DNA from: CAWARU01 sp963805795
Lineage (GTDB): Bacteria; Pseudomonadota; Gammaproteobacteria; UBA6186; Azoamicaceae
Direction of reading: 5' to 3'
Length of the DNA: 64,000 nucleotides
Assembly: GCA_963805795.1 (NCBI GenBank)
Contig: CAWDVG010000001.1
Location: 682,001-746,000 of the forward strand
Under the pieces are notes generated by a model. The model was given only the letters and a program-made list of their open reading frames with translations. It was not told the DNA's origin and made no database searches. Shown piece after piece: positions 1-7,774 of the stretch; within the stretch, counting starts at the first letter, position 1; each line of letters starts with the position of its first letter. The translations under genes and the position numbers were made by a program.

Positions 1-115
1 TGAAAAAGAAAAAGATAATTTCTGCAATACCGCCTGCTGTTTCAGAAAGTCCTGAAAAACCAAGGGCACCAGCCAGTAAAGAAATGACTAAGAAAATTAT
101 TACCCAAGTAAGCAT
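1..115 (-). CDS. DUF1328 (UPF0391, YtjA-like) small membrane protein, 3' end outside window
   Basis: Reading the minus strand from an ATG at 113-115 gives about 38 residues beginning MLTWVIIFLVISLLAGALGF and continuing through a GLSETAGGIAEI segment into a phenylalanine-rich second hydrophobic stretch. This is the layout of the DUF1328 family: a tiny inner-membrane protein of about 50-60 residues with two membrane segments joined by a Gly/Ala-rich turn. A GGAGAGG ribosome binding site lies just upstream of the ATG. The last residues run off the left edge. The family has no established function; in enterobacteria it is linked to envelope or general stress. The plus-strand frame over the same bases is not a convincing protein. 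Confidence 0.8.
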   Translation of the reverse strand, partial: MLTWVIIFLVISLLAGALGFSGLSETAGGIAEIIFFFF

Positions 116-190
116 AGCCTCTCCAAAAGTATATTTTAATATTTTAAACATAGGCTATTTTGTTGTGCTTTTGTGGATAATATTTTGTAT

Positions 191-315
191 ATACCCTTTG
201 TCTTTCAAGCCGCGACTGTGTTGCCGGCAAAGATATCGCAGCGATGATACTAATTTGTATGCTGCGCTGCTCATTTTCGCCAGCGCCTTGTCGCAACTTG
301 AAATGCTTTGGGTAT
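191..315 (-). repeat. MITE-like dispersed repeat, copy 1
   Basis: About 125 bp that recur in the opposite orientation at 33363-33485. Both copies end in an imperfect terminal inverted repeat: one end reads ATACCCTTTGTCTTTCAAG and the other, read inward, ATACCCAAAGCATTTCAAG. Shared internal blocks are GTTGCGACAAGGCGC, GCAGCGCAGCATAC and a central AATTAGTAT/ATACTAATT palindrome, while short spacer blocks differ. No protein is encoded. It lies in the spacer between the DUF1328 gene and the WD40 gene. Confidence 0.75.
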
Positions 316-352
316 ATTCAATGTATATGCAAATAATGTGAATTTTTAAATC

Positions 353-1402
353 ATGATATCAGCAAACAACAGAACGATAACCTGTTATTCTGGTAATAAA
401 AAAATAAAACAGTTGAGTATTCCTAAAATAATTCAACAAGAGATTAATGCCGTTTCATCCTTTAAAACAGCCTGGCATTTCAATACCGTCGCCTTTTCAA
501 AAAATAAAGTGGTGGCGGGGACTGATATGGGTAGAACACTTTATGTCTGGTCTTCAACAGACGGTAAATATCTAGGTCTCTTGCAGGGTCATCAAGATAT
601 CATTTTACAAATTAAAACATTAGGTGATGATATGATTATCTCAGCGAGTGCAGACCAAACTATTCGAGTTTGGTCACTACAGAATATGAGTTGTTTAAAG
701 GTACTAAATGTGGATGGGGCAGTTCCTTTAACAGTTGATGGCCGTATTAGACAGGATAACAACTTTTTTATTATGGCAGGTCTTGCCAATGGATCTCTCC
801 GTTATGAAAAAGTACTCAATTTGGCTCCAGTAGCAACTGCAACTGCAGCTGCATTAAAACAATCAGTAGCTAAATCACCAGAAAATCAAAATACTACCAT
901 CGAGGGAGTCGTTGCAGTTGCCACTGGTCCAGCAGCTTCAGCTTCTATAACAAACACTTATGGTTCAGGTGGTGGGGCAGGCAGTTCTGCTATCGTACCA
1001 TCTGCTCCCCCAGCAGTTTTGGTTTTCAATTCTGCAGTCAATCAAAAAACTGCTGGCGATTATGCAGCAGCAAGTGTTGTTGTACCATCAGCTCCCCCTG
1101 GGGGCTTGGTTTTTACTTCAGAATTTGATCCAAAAACAACCATAGAGGGTGCAACTTCAACTGTTGGTAGAGCCATTTCTGCTGCAAAAACTTCAGGATC
1201 AGCGGAGCGTATAACGGGAGGCACTTTGGTTTTCAGTTCGATAACAAAGGGACCCGCTTTATATGAAACAACATCAATCTCATCAGCGGTTCATTCCATA
1301 TCGGATGCAAAATCAGATGCAAATCGGGTACTCCAAGAGGCTTTCATATCAATGGGGGTTGATCCTGGAAAAAATGCTACCGATTCTTGTTGTATTTGCT
1401 AA
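353..1402 (+). CDS. WD40-repeat protein with prenylation-like CCIC C-terminus, putative effector
   Basis: A 349-residue protein. Residues about 40-110 contain two recognisable WD40 blades, with the signatures LYVWSS and GHQDIILQIK...SASADQTIRVWSL, and possibly a degenerate third to residue 150. The rest is Ala/Ser/Thr-rich low complexity holding two copies of VPSAPP followed by LVF (residues 215-225 and 244-254) and a third partial copy (GGTLVFSS). The protein ends in DSCCIC, which fits both a CaaX box and a CXC prenylation signal. Prenylation of bacterial proteins by host enzymes is established for Legionella effectors such as AnkB; its use here is inferred. The ATG at 353 has no clear ribosome binding site, so the start is uncertain. 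Two or three blades are too few to close a beta-propeller alone. Confidence 0.6.
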   Translation: MISANNRTITCYSGNKKIKQLSIPKIIQQEINAVSSFKTAWHFNTVAFSKNKVVAGTDMGRTLYVWSSTDGKYLGLLQGHQDIILQIKTLGDDMIISASADQTIRVWSLQNMSCLKVLNVDGAVPLTVDGRIRQDNNFFIMAGLANGSLRYEKVLNLAPVATATAAALKQSVAKSPENQNTTIEGVVAVATGPAASASITNTYGSGGGAGSSAIVPSAPPAVLVFNSAVNQKTAGDYAAASVVVPSAPPGGLVFTSEFDPKTTIEGATSTVGRAISAAKTSGSAERITGGTLVFSSITKGPALYETTSISSAVHSISDAKSDANRVLQEAFISMGVDPGKNATDSCCIC

Positions 1403-1453
1403 TGATGAAATGAATCGTAAATAAAGATGGATAATTAAGGAATAAGAATAAAA

Positions 1454-1497
1454 TTCCCACAACTTGTATGTTTAAGAAAACATACAAGTTGTGGGAA
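1454..1497 (-). terminator. Perfect 20-bp hairpin, likely terminator of the TetR gene
   Basis: Arms 1454-1473 and 1478-1497 are exact inverse complements around a 4-base AAGA loop. On the minus strand the stem is followed by a short T-rich stretch (AATTTTATTC), as expected for a factor-independent terminator 42 bp past the TetR stop. There is no T tract on the plus-strand side, so it is less convincing as a terminator for the WD40 gene. Confidence 0.6.
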
Positions 1498-1538
1498 AAG
1501 GCTACCTAGCCAAGGGGAGGGAAGTTTAAATAGGTTAC

Positions 1539-2096
1539 TTAAACTGTTTCCAACCAATTGATCAGGTAGTTGCTTTGCTGTTCGATCACTTTAGGATCTT
1601 TGAAAGTCATCGTTAATAAGCAAATACCTTGAAGACCTGACAATAAATTTAATGCCAAGGTTTCAGAACGTTCGCCTTTACCGAGATCTTTAAATTGAGT
1701 TTCAGACCATTTCAGCACATCTTTCAATAAATCAGATGCTGCCAAAGCAATCTCGCCGGTTTGACGACATAATTCTTGACAAATGCTACCTAACCAGTCG
1801 CCAAAAGTCGCTGTTTGGTTACCTTCAGTAGAATGAAGTGTAATAAGAGATTTTAAACGTCCTTTACTGTTTAAAGTATTCCATTCAGCAAATTGGGCTT
1901 GAATCATTTGTCTACGACGTGCAATTACAGCCAAGACAATGGATTCTTTGGATTTGAAATAGTAATAGACATTGCCAAGTGGCACATCCGCTAAAGCGGC
2001 AATATTAGCCAATGTGGTAACGTTAACGCCTTGTTCGTAGAAGAGCTTATCAGCTGCTTCAACAAGTCTAACGCGTTTATCAGTTCTTTTGTTCAT
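1539..2096 (-). CDS. TetR/AcrR family transcriptional regulator
   Basis: A protein of about 185 residues. The N-terminal 60 residues form the TetR helix-turn-helix: RLVEAADKLFYEQGVNVTT, then IAALADVPLGNVYYYFKSKE, where the VYYYF recognition helix is diagnostic. The C-terminal part is the variable ligand-binding and dimerisation domain, ending in a hydrophobic helix near NYLINWLE. I chose the ATG at 2096 because a GGGG run lies about 7 bases upstream; a TTG 24 bases further upstream is a weaker choice. No efflux pump or enzyme gene is adjacent, so the target is unknown; TetR proteins usually repress their own or divergent promoters. Ligand cannot be read from the sequence. Confidence 0.85.
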   Translation of the reverse strand: MNKRTDKRVRLVEAADKLFYEQGVNVTTLANIAALADVPLGNVYYYFKSKESIVLAVIARRRQMIQAQFAEWNTLNSKGRLKSLITLHSTEGNQTATFGDWLGSICQELCRQTGEIALAASDLLKDVLKWSETQFKDLGKGERSETLALNLLSGLQGICLLTMTFKDPKVIEQQSNYLINWLETV

Positions 2097-2710
2097 GTAA
2101 GGTCCCCTTTTTCCGTGCAATTACATTTGGATAATTGTATAACTTTGACAAAAGCCATTATACAAACATTTTAATTATGTTCAATACTGTACAAAGGTAT
2201 AACTTCTGACTTAAGTTGACAAACTATTATACATATATATGGGTATTCAGATCAATATAATTTTAGATATTCAACTATTAATTAATGTAATTTATGCCAA
2301 AGGGTGAGATAGATAGGATGTATAAGACAACGGGTATGTCTCAGGTATTAATTAAGGTTTTGGGTCTTGCATTAGAAAAAAAATGTCAAACGAACCCGTC
2401 GAAATTTTTCAGGCTTCAGATTTTTTTATTAATGGGGAATTTCCAAATATACCATAAATGGATTACAAAAATAAGTTTTCTAACTATGTTAATGGCAAAA
2501 AATTGGATATTGCAATTGACTGATTGTTTCTGAGAAAATCTATATATACCTCAATTTAGTCTTTAGACTTCCAAATCTGACTAAGAAAATCAAATTATAA
2601 ACCCATTTATTTGTTGATATTTTTGATGATTCATTGAATGATGTGGGTATAGAGGTATATAGAAAAGAGTTGATATTGAAGATATTATGAATGTTTGAGG
2701 ATAATCACCT
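2097..2710. other. AT-rich intergenic region between TetR gene and greA
   Basis: No convincing gene. The part next to the TetR start carries two TTGACA hexamers (around 2145 and 2216), each followed by TATA-like sequence, and repeated TACAAA/ATTATACA words that could be promoter or operator elements. A 79-codon plus-strand frame at 2294-2533 has no ribosome binding site and no recognisable features, so I do not call it. Confidence 0.4.
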
Positions 2711-3205
2711 ATGGAAAACCAGACTATGCAAAAATTCCCTATGACTGTTCAAGGTGCAGAAAAATTACGCGAAGAACTACAGCACTTAAAATCTGTGATG
2801 CGTCCGCAAATTACAGCAGCCATTGCTGAGGCAAGGGCCCATGGTGATTTACGCGAAAACGCGGAATATCATGCGGCTAAAGAACAGCAGGGCTTTACTG
2901 AAGCCAGGATTCGAGATATTGAGAATAAGCTTTCTAACTCACAAATTATTGATCTAAGTAAAATGATCAATGAAGGGAAAGTCGTATTTGGTGCAACGGT
3001 TCGCCTTATTAATTTGGATACAGAAGAAACGGTTCTTTATCAAATTGTGGGTGATGATGAGGCCAACTTAAAAGAGCATAAGATTTCGATTCATTCTCCC
3101 ATTGCTCGCGCGCTTATCGGCAAGCTGGAAGGGGATGCTGTGGATGTAACGACCCCCGGCGGTGCTATTTCCTATGAAATTGCCAATGTTTACTATGTTA
3201 TTTAG
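2711..3205 (+). CDS. greA: Transcription elongation factor GreA
   Basis: GreA enters the secondary channel of RNA polymerase and stimulates cleavage of backtracked RNA, rescuing stalled complexes. The product is 164 residues (family about 158). The N-terminal coiled coil carries the acidic tip GDLRENAEYHAAKEQ, whose Asp and Glu are the residues that coordinate the catalytic magnesium in this family. The C-terminal globular domain ends TPGGAISYEI. An in-frame ATG at 2726 would remove five residues and fit family length better. It heads the conserved greA-yhbY-rlmE-ftsH-glmM neighbourhood, although yhbY lies on the opposite strand. Confidence 0.96.
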   Translation: MENQTMQKFPMTVQGAEKLREELQHLKSVMRPQITAAIAEARAHGDLRENAEYHAAKEQQGFTEARIRDIENKLSNSQIIDLSKMINEGKVVFGATVRLINLDTEETVLYQIVGDDEANLKEHKISIHSPIARALIGKLEGDAVDVTTPGGAISYEIANVYYVI

Positions 3206-3295
3206 TTTAAACGTTCATACACTATCTGCTGTTTAACCCAAAATAGTGATGGAAAATACTGAGAGGGTTATGGGTTTTATACCTAATATTATGTT

Positions 3296-3568
3296 TTATT
3301 CAGGATTTTTTCTATAAAAAATGGCAATATGTCCAATTATTTTAAGACAATCAGCACTGAGTTCTAAAGCCAAAGTTTGGGCTATATCTTGAAGCTCTTC
3401 TTTATTATTGGCATTAATTCTCAATTTAATCAATTCATGAGTCTTTAATGCTGCATTCGTTTCAAGGCTAACTGCTTTTGTAAGACCTTTTTGTCCAATA
3501 ATGACTACTGGGTTTAGATCATGCGCCTTGGCAATCAATTCGCGCCTAGTTTTAGTTGAGAGTGACAT
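3296..3568 (-). CDS. yhbY: YhbY-like RNA-binding protein (CRM domain), ribosome assembly
   Basis: A 90-residue single-domain CRM protein that binds pre-50S ribosomal particles in Escherichia coli. It begins with the family pattern LSTKTRRELIAKAHDLNPVV, followed by IGQKGLTKAV (the CRM GxxG-type loop) and ELIKLRINANN. Length matches the family (about 97). A GGAG lies roughly ten bases before the ATG. It is convergent with greA and divergent from rlmE, the usual arrangement in gammaproteobacteria. Confidence 0.93.
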   Translation of the reverse strand: MSLSTKTRRELIAKAHDLNPVVIIGQKGLTKAVSLETNAALKTHELIKLRINANNKEELQDIAQTLALELSADCLKIIGHIAIFYRKNPE

Positions 3569-3603
3569 AGTGTATAATGCTCCAAAAGACCTATATTAGG
3601 GAA

Positions 3604-3691
3604 GGGGTCAAAGCCGGACAATAGACAAATCTATTGAAGATCTAAATATTTATGGCGGAATAAGATTTGTCTATTGTCCGGCTTTGACCCC
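3604..3691. repeat. Palindromic repeat with 27-bp perfect arms (REP/MITE-like)
   Basis: Arm 3604-3630 begins GGGGTCAAAGCCGGACAATA and arm 3665-3691 is its exact inverse complement; the 34-bp loop is AT-rich. It fills the divergent spacer between yhbY and rlmE, so it must overlap or adjoin their promoters. The arms begin GGGGTCA; a GAAGGGGTCAAA fragment also occurs near 55961 without the rest of the element. Confidence 0.7.
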
Positions 3692-3745
3692 ATCTCATCT
3701 TACCTATAAAGTTATGAATAGTCGATTCATTTTGTGTTGATAAAC

Positions 3746-4399
3746 ATGGCAAAAACGAAAAGCAAAAGCAGTTCTCGCTGGTTAGAAAGACAGCATTCTG
3801 ACCCCTATACCCAACAAGCAAAGAAATTGGGATATCGGGGTCGCGCTGCATTTAAACTTTTAGAAATCCAAGAACGCGATAAAATTTTAGCTAAAGGCAT
3901 GACAGTTGTAGATCTAGGTGCCGCTCCAGGTGGATGGTCTCAGGTCGCGATAAATATTATGGGTCAGACAGGACAATTAATTGCCTTAGATAAATTACCT
4001 ATTGAATCATTGCCAGGGGTCGATATAGTACAGGGAGACTTCCAAGAGCCAGAAGTTATGGAACAATTAAGAGCTAAACTTAAAAATCACACTGTTGATC
4101 TTGTAATTTCAGATATGGCCCCCAATTTAAGTGGTGTGAACTCGGTTGACCAACCGCGTTCGATGGGGCTAGCGGAACTGGCTCTAGATTTTGCTCAGGA
4201 AGTATTAAGAGCCGATGGAAACTTTTTAGTAAAGGTTTTTCAAGGTCAAGGTTTTGAAGCATTTTGGTCTATGCTTAAAGGACAATTTAAACAAGTGGTC
4301 ATTCGTAAACCTAAATCTTCTCGTAAAGAATCAAGAGAGATTTATGTATTGGCGAAAGGATTTAAAGGGTTAATCCCAGAAAGCTCTAAGGGGTTCTAA
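3746..4399 (+). CDS. rlmE: 23S rRNA 2'-O-methyltransferase RlmE (FtsJ/RrmJ)
   Basis: RlmE methylates the 2'-O of U2552 in 23S rRNA late in 50S assembly, using S-adenosylmethionine. The 217-residue product has the SAM-binding motif DLGAAPGGWSQ, the ISDMAPN motif with the catalytic Asp, the VKVFQG motif with the catalytic Lys, and a C-terminal SRKESREIYVLA with the catalytic Glu, completing the K-D-K-E tetrad. I take the ATG at 3746 (MAKTKSKSS) rather than a GTG four codons earlier, because the family begins near this point. It ends two bases before ftsH and is co-transcribed with it. Confidence 0.96.
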   Translation: MAKTKSKSSSRWLERQHSDPYTQQAKKLGYRGRAAFKLLEIQERDKILAKGMTVVDLGAAPGGWSQVAINIMGQTGQLIALDKLPIESLPGVDIVQGDFQEPEVMEQLRAKLKNHTVDLVISDMAPNLSGVNSVDQPRSMGLAELALDFAQEVLRADGNFLVKVFQGQGFEAFWSMLKGQFKQVVIRKPKSSRKESREIYVLAKGFKGLIPESSKGF

Positions 4400-4401
4400 T
4401 T

Positions 4402-6339
4402 TTGAACGACATGCTTAAAAATCTTTTATTATGGTTAGTCATCGCTTTAGTGCTGATGTCTGTTTTTAGTAATTTTGGGCCACCTCCAAAACAAGTCACA
4501 AAACTTGCCTATTCCCAATTTATGGAAAAAGTAAAATCAGGGGATATTAAGCAAGTAACTGTGGACGAAAATAGAAATGTGAGTGGTTTAACACAAAATG
4601 ACAAAGCCATTTCAACTTTTATTCCACCTCTGTCTGAATCTGATAAGCAAACCATGATTGATAATGGCGTCGTTTTACGTGGTAAGCCCACGGAACAGCC
4701 CAGTTTATTAATGAATATCTTCGTAAGCTGGTTCCCCATCCTCCTATTTATAGGGGTTTGGATATTTTTTATGCGCCAAATGCAGGGCGGTGGCGGTGGC
4801 CGTGGTGCCATGTCATTTGGACGTAGTCGGGCTCGTTTGCTAGGTGAGGATCAGGTTAAGGTCACCTTTGCAGATGTTGCAGGTATTGAAGAAGCGAAAG
4901 ATGAAGTTCAAGAATTAGTCGAATTCCTTCGTGATCCCGCAAAATTTCAAAGTTTGGGGGGGCGAATTCCACGTGGTGTATTAATGGTGGGCCAACCCGG
5001 TACCGGAAAAACATTGTTGGCCAAAGCAATTGCAGGCGAAGCCAAAGTTCCCTTTTTCACCATTTCTGGCTCCGACTTTGTAGAAATGTTTGTTGGGGTT
5101 GGTGCTTCCCGTGTTCGAGATATGTTTGAACAAGCCAAAAAGCATGCGCCCTGTATTATTTTTATCGATGAAATCGATGCCGTAGGACGCCATAGAGGTG
5201 CAGGTTTAGGCGGCGGCCATGATGAACGTGAACAAACATTAAATCAGTTATTGGTTGAAATGGACGGTTTCGAAGGGAATGAGGGTGTAATTGTTATTGC
5301 GGCTACCAATCGACCCGACGTATTAGATCCTGCTTTGTTAAGACCAGGTCGATTTGATCGACAAGTGGCTGTTAGTTTACCCGATGTTCGGGGACGCGAA
5401 CAGATCTTAAAAGTCCATATGCGAAAAGTCCCTATTTCAGAAAATGTAGATGCCAGAGTGATTGCCCGTGGAACGCCTGGATTTTCTGGTGCAGACTTAG
5501 CCAATTTGGTTAACGAGGCAGCTCTGTTTGCTGCGCGCAGCAACAAACGAAAAGTAGAAATGGCCGAATTCGAAAAAGCGAAAGATAAACTCTTAATGGG
5601 TGTAGAACGTCGCTCCATGGTGATGAGTGAACAAGAACGTAAATTAACGGCTTATCATGAAGCAGGTCATGCTATTGTTGGGCTTTCCATGACAGAACAT
5701 GATCCCGTTTATAAAGTCAGTATCATACCAAGGGCACAAGCTTTAGGAGTAACGGTATTTTTACCGGAGGCCGATCGCTATAGTTATAGTCGTCAACGTT
5801 TAGAAAGTCGTATCTCGGGTCTTTTTGGTGGAAGAATTGCTGAGGAACTCATTTTTGGGAAAGATAGCGTTACCACGGGAGCTTCAAACGATATTAAACG
5901 TGCAACCGATATTGCTCGAAATATGGTGACTCGTTGGGGCTTGTCAGAACGTTTGGGTCCATTGACGTATGGTGAAGAAGAAGGCGAAGTATTTTTGGGC
6001 CATAGCATGAATAAAAGGCAGGATATTTCCGATGAAACAGCTCATGTGATTGATGAAGAAATTCGGTTAATTGTGGATCGTACTTATCAAATAGCAAAAG
6101 ATATTTTATTAAAGCATCAAAATGAATTGCATATCATGGCTGAGGCTTTATTAAAATATGAAACAATCACCATTGAACAAATTAATGTTATTATGCAACA
6201 AGGAAAATTTCCGCCTGAACCAAGTGATTGGAATGTAACTGATAAGCCAAACTCACCTTCTGATAAAGATTCAGATACGCCGCAGGCTCATCATCGCAGT
6301 CCTGATAGTTTTGAAAACCCAAATCCTGCAAAAAATTAG
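4402..6339 (+). CDS. ftsH: ATP-dependent zinc metalloprotease FtsH
   Basis: A membrane-anchored hexameric AAA+ protease that degrades misassembled membrane proteins and regulatory substrates. The 645-residue protein has two membrane segments (about residues 7-24 and 100-120), a periplasmic domain between them, Walker A GQPGTGKT at 197-204, Walker B IIFIDEID, and the zinc-binding HEAGH at about 419-423. The usual Walker A is GPPGTGKT; the Gln falls at a tolerated position. The TTG start gives MNDM, matching the longer E. coli form; an ATG three codons later is possible. The C-terminal 35 residues are low complexity. glmM follows after one base; folP, usually between them, is missing. Confidence 0.97.
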   Translation: MNDMLKNLLLWLVIALVLMSVFSNFGPPPKQVTKLAYSQFMEKVKSGDIKQVTVDENRNVSGLTQNDKAISTFIPPLSESDKQTMIDNGVVLRGKPTEQPSLLMNIFVSWFPILLFIGVWIFFMRQMQGGGGGRGAMSFGRSRARLLGEDQVKVTFADVAGIEEAKDEVQELVEFLRDPAKFQSLGGRIPRGVLMVGQPGTGKTLLAKAIAGEAKVPFFTISGSDFVEMFVGVGASRVRDMFEQAKKHAPCIIFIDEIDAVGRHRGAGLGGGHDEREQTLNQLLVEMDGFEGNEGVIVIAATNRPDVLDPALLRPGRFDRQVAVSLPDVRGREQILKVHMRKVPISENVDARVIARGTPGFSGADLANLVNEAALFAARSNKRKVEMAEFEKAKDKLLMGVERRSMVMSEQERKLTAYHEAGHAIVGLSMTEHDPVYKVSIIPRAQALGVTVFLPEADRYSYSRQRLESRISGLFGGRIAEELIFGKDSVTTGASNDIKRATDIARNMVTRWGLSERLGPLTYGEEEGEVFLGHSMNKRQDISDETAHVIDEEIRLIVDRTYQIAKDILLKHQNELHIMAEALLKYETITIEQINVIMQQGKFPPEPSDWNVTDKPNSPSDKDSDTPQAHHRSPDSFENPNPAKN

Positions 6340-6340
6340 T

Positions 6341-7723
6341 ATGAAAAAATATTTTGGAACGGACGGCATTCGTGGCCGCGTAGGCGAAACACCCATTACA
6401 GCGGATTGGGTATTAAAACTGGGCTGGGCCTTGGGGCATGTTCTTTCTAACTTGCATACCAAAACAAAAAATTCTACGGATCATCGCTGCAAAGTACTTA
6501 TCGGCAAAGATACTCGTGTGTCAGGCTATTTATTTGAATCTGCCTTAGAAGCAGGACTTTCTTCAGCAGGGGTAGACACCTTATTGGTGGGTCCTATGCC
6601 AACACCTGGCATTGCTTATTTAACGCGTGCGCTAAGAGCCTCTTCAGGTATCGTCATTAGTGCCTCACACAATCCCTATTATGATAATGGAATCAAGTTT
6701 TTTTCTGCCGAAGGTAGCAAATTGCCGGATGAAATGGAACTGGCCATTGAAACTGCCCTCGAACAACCCATGCAAATGGTGGATTCACGAAAATTAGGCA
6801 AAGCACAACGTGTACAACATGCCGAAGGTAGATACATCGAATTTTGTAAAAATACATTTCCTGTTTCATTAGATTTACAGGGTATAAAATTAGTATTAGA
6901 TTGCGCCAATGGTGCCACATATCGTGTTGCTCCTATTATATTACGCGAACTAGGAGCAGAGATCGTTGAAGTGGCCGTGACCCCCGATGGTTACAATATC
7001 AATGAAAAATGCGGTTCTACTAGCCCAGAATTATTAACAGAACGTGTCTTAGCGGAAAAAGCAGATTTAGGCATAGCATTAGATGGCGACGGTGATCGAT
7101 TAATCATGGTAGATCATCAAGGTGAAATTGTAGATGGCGATGAATTATTATTTATTATTGCTAAATGGTATGCAGACACCAAACGCTTAATGGGTGGAGT
7201 AGTAGGTACCCTCATGAGCAACTATGGACTAGAACTCGCATTAAAAGAAGCAGGTATTGCATTTTCCAGAGTGGCGGTGGGCGATCGCCATATTATGGAA
7301 TTTTTAAAGAAAAATGATTGGAATCTGGGTGGCGAATCTTCTGGACATATCATTTGCTTGGATGCAAACAGTACAGGTGATGGTATCGTTTCTGCATTAA
7401 GAGTATTGGCTGTGATGCGTTTATGTAACCGTTCCCTAGCAGAATTAAAACAAGGTATGATCAAATTGCCACAAACCTTAATTAATGTGCCAATCATATC
7501 CAATTCTGGAACAAATAACGGAATAAAATCTGACATTGAACACCCACATATCCAAGCTGCAGTTCAATCAATAGAATCAAAATTAAAAGGGCAAGGCAGA
7601 GTATTGTTGCGGGCATCAGGAACTGAACCAGTTGTCAGAGTGATGGTTGAAGGACAAGATCATACATTAGTACAGGCTTTGGCTAATGAATTGGCACTGG
7701 TTGTGCAGGGTGCTTTTGCTTAA
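6341..7723 (+). CDS. glmM: Phosphoglucosamine mutase GlmM
   Basis: Converts glucosamine-6-phosphate to glucosamine-1-phosphate for UDP-GlcNAc synthesis, feeding peptidoglycan and lipid A. The 460-residue protein starts MKKYFGTDGIRGRVG, has the phosphoserine loop GIVISASHNPYYDNG with the catalytic Ser, the magnesium site DGDGDR, the sugar-binding GGESSGH and the phosphate-binding RASGTEP near the C-terminus. The ATG at 6341 directly follows the ftsH stop; an upstream in-frame TTG inside ftsH is not needed. This is the last gene of the conserved block before the accessory island. Confidence 0.96.
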   Translation: MKKYFGTDGIRGRVGETPITADWVLKLGWALGHVLSNLHTKTKNSTDHRCKVLIGKDTRVSGYLFESALEAGLSSAGVDTLLVGPMPTPGIAYLTRALRASSGIVISASHNPYYDNGIKFFSAEGSKLPDEMELAIETALEQPMQMVDSRKLGKAQRVQHAEGRYIEFCKNTFPVSLDLQGIKLVLDCANGATYRVAPIILRELGAEIVEVAVTPDGYNINEKCGSTSPELLTERVLAEKADLGIALDGDGDRLIMVDHQGEIVDGDELLFIIAKWYADTKRLMGGVVGTLMSNYGLELALKEAGIAFSRVAVGDRHIMEFLKKNDWNLGGESSGHIICLDANSTGDGIVSALRVLAVMRLCNRSLAELKQGMIKLPQTLINVPIISNSGTNNGIKSDIEHPHIQAAVQSIESKLKGQGRVLLRASGTEPVVRVMVEGQDHTLVQALANELALVVQGAFA

Positions 7724-7774
7724 TTGTTTACTTAAATTTTGAAAAAATGTAACTGATAGGTCATTTACTTCTCT

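Noticed and set aside
84..341. 85-codon plus-strand frame at the left edge
   Set aside because: It overlaps the DUF1328 gene on the other strand and the MITE-like repeat; no ribosome binding site and no family pattern.
2294..2533. 79-codon frame upstream of greA
   Set aside because: No ribosome binding site, composition of AT-rich noise, and no recognisable protein pattern.
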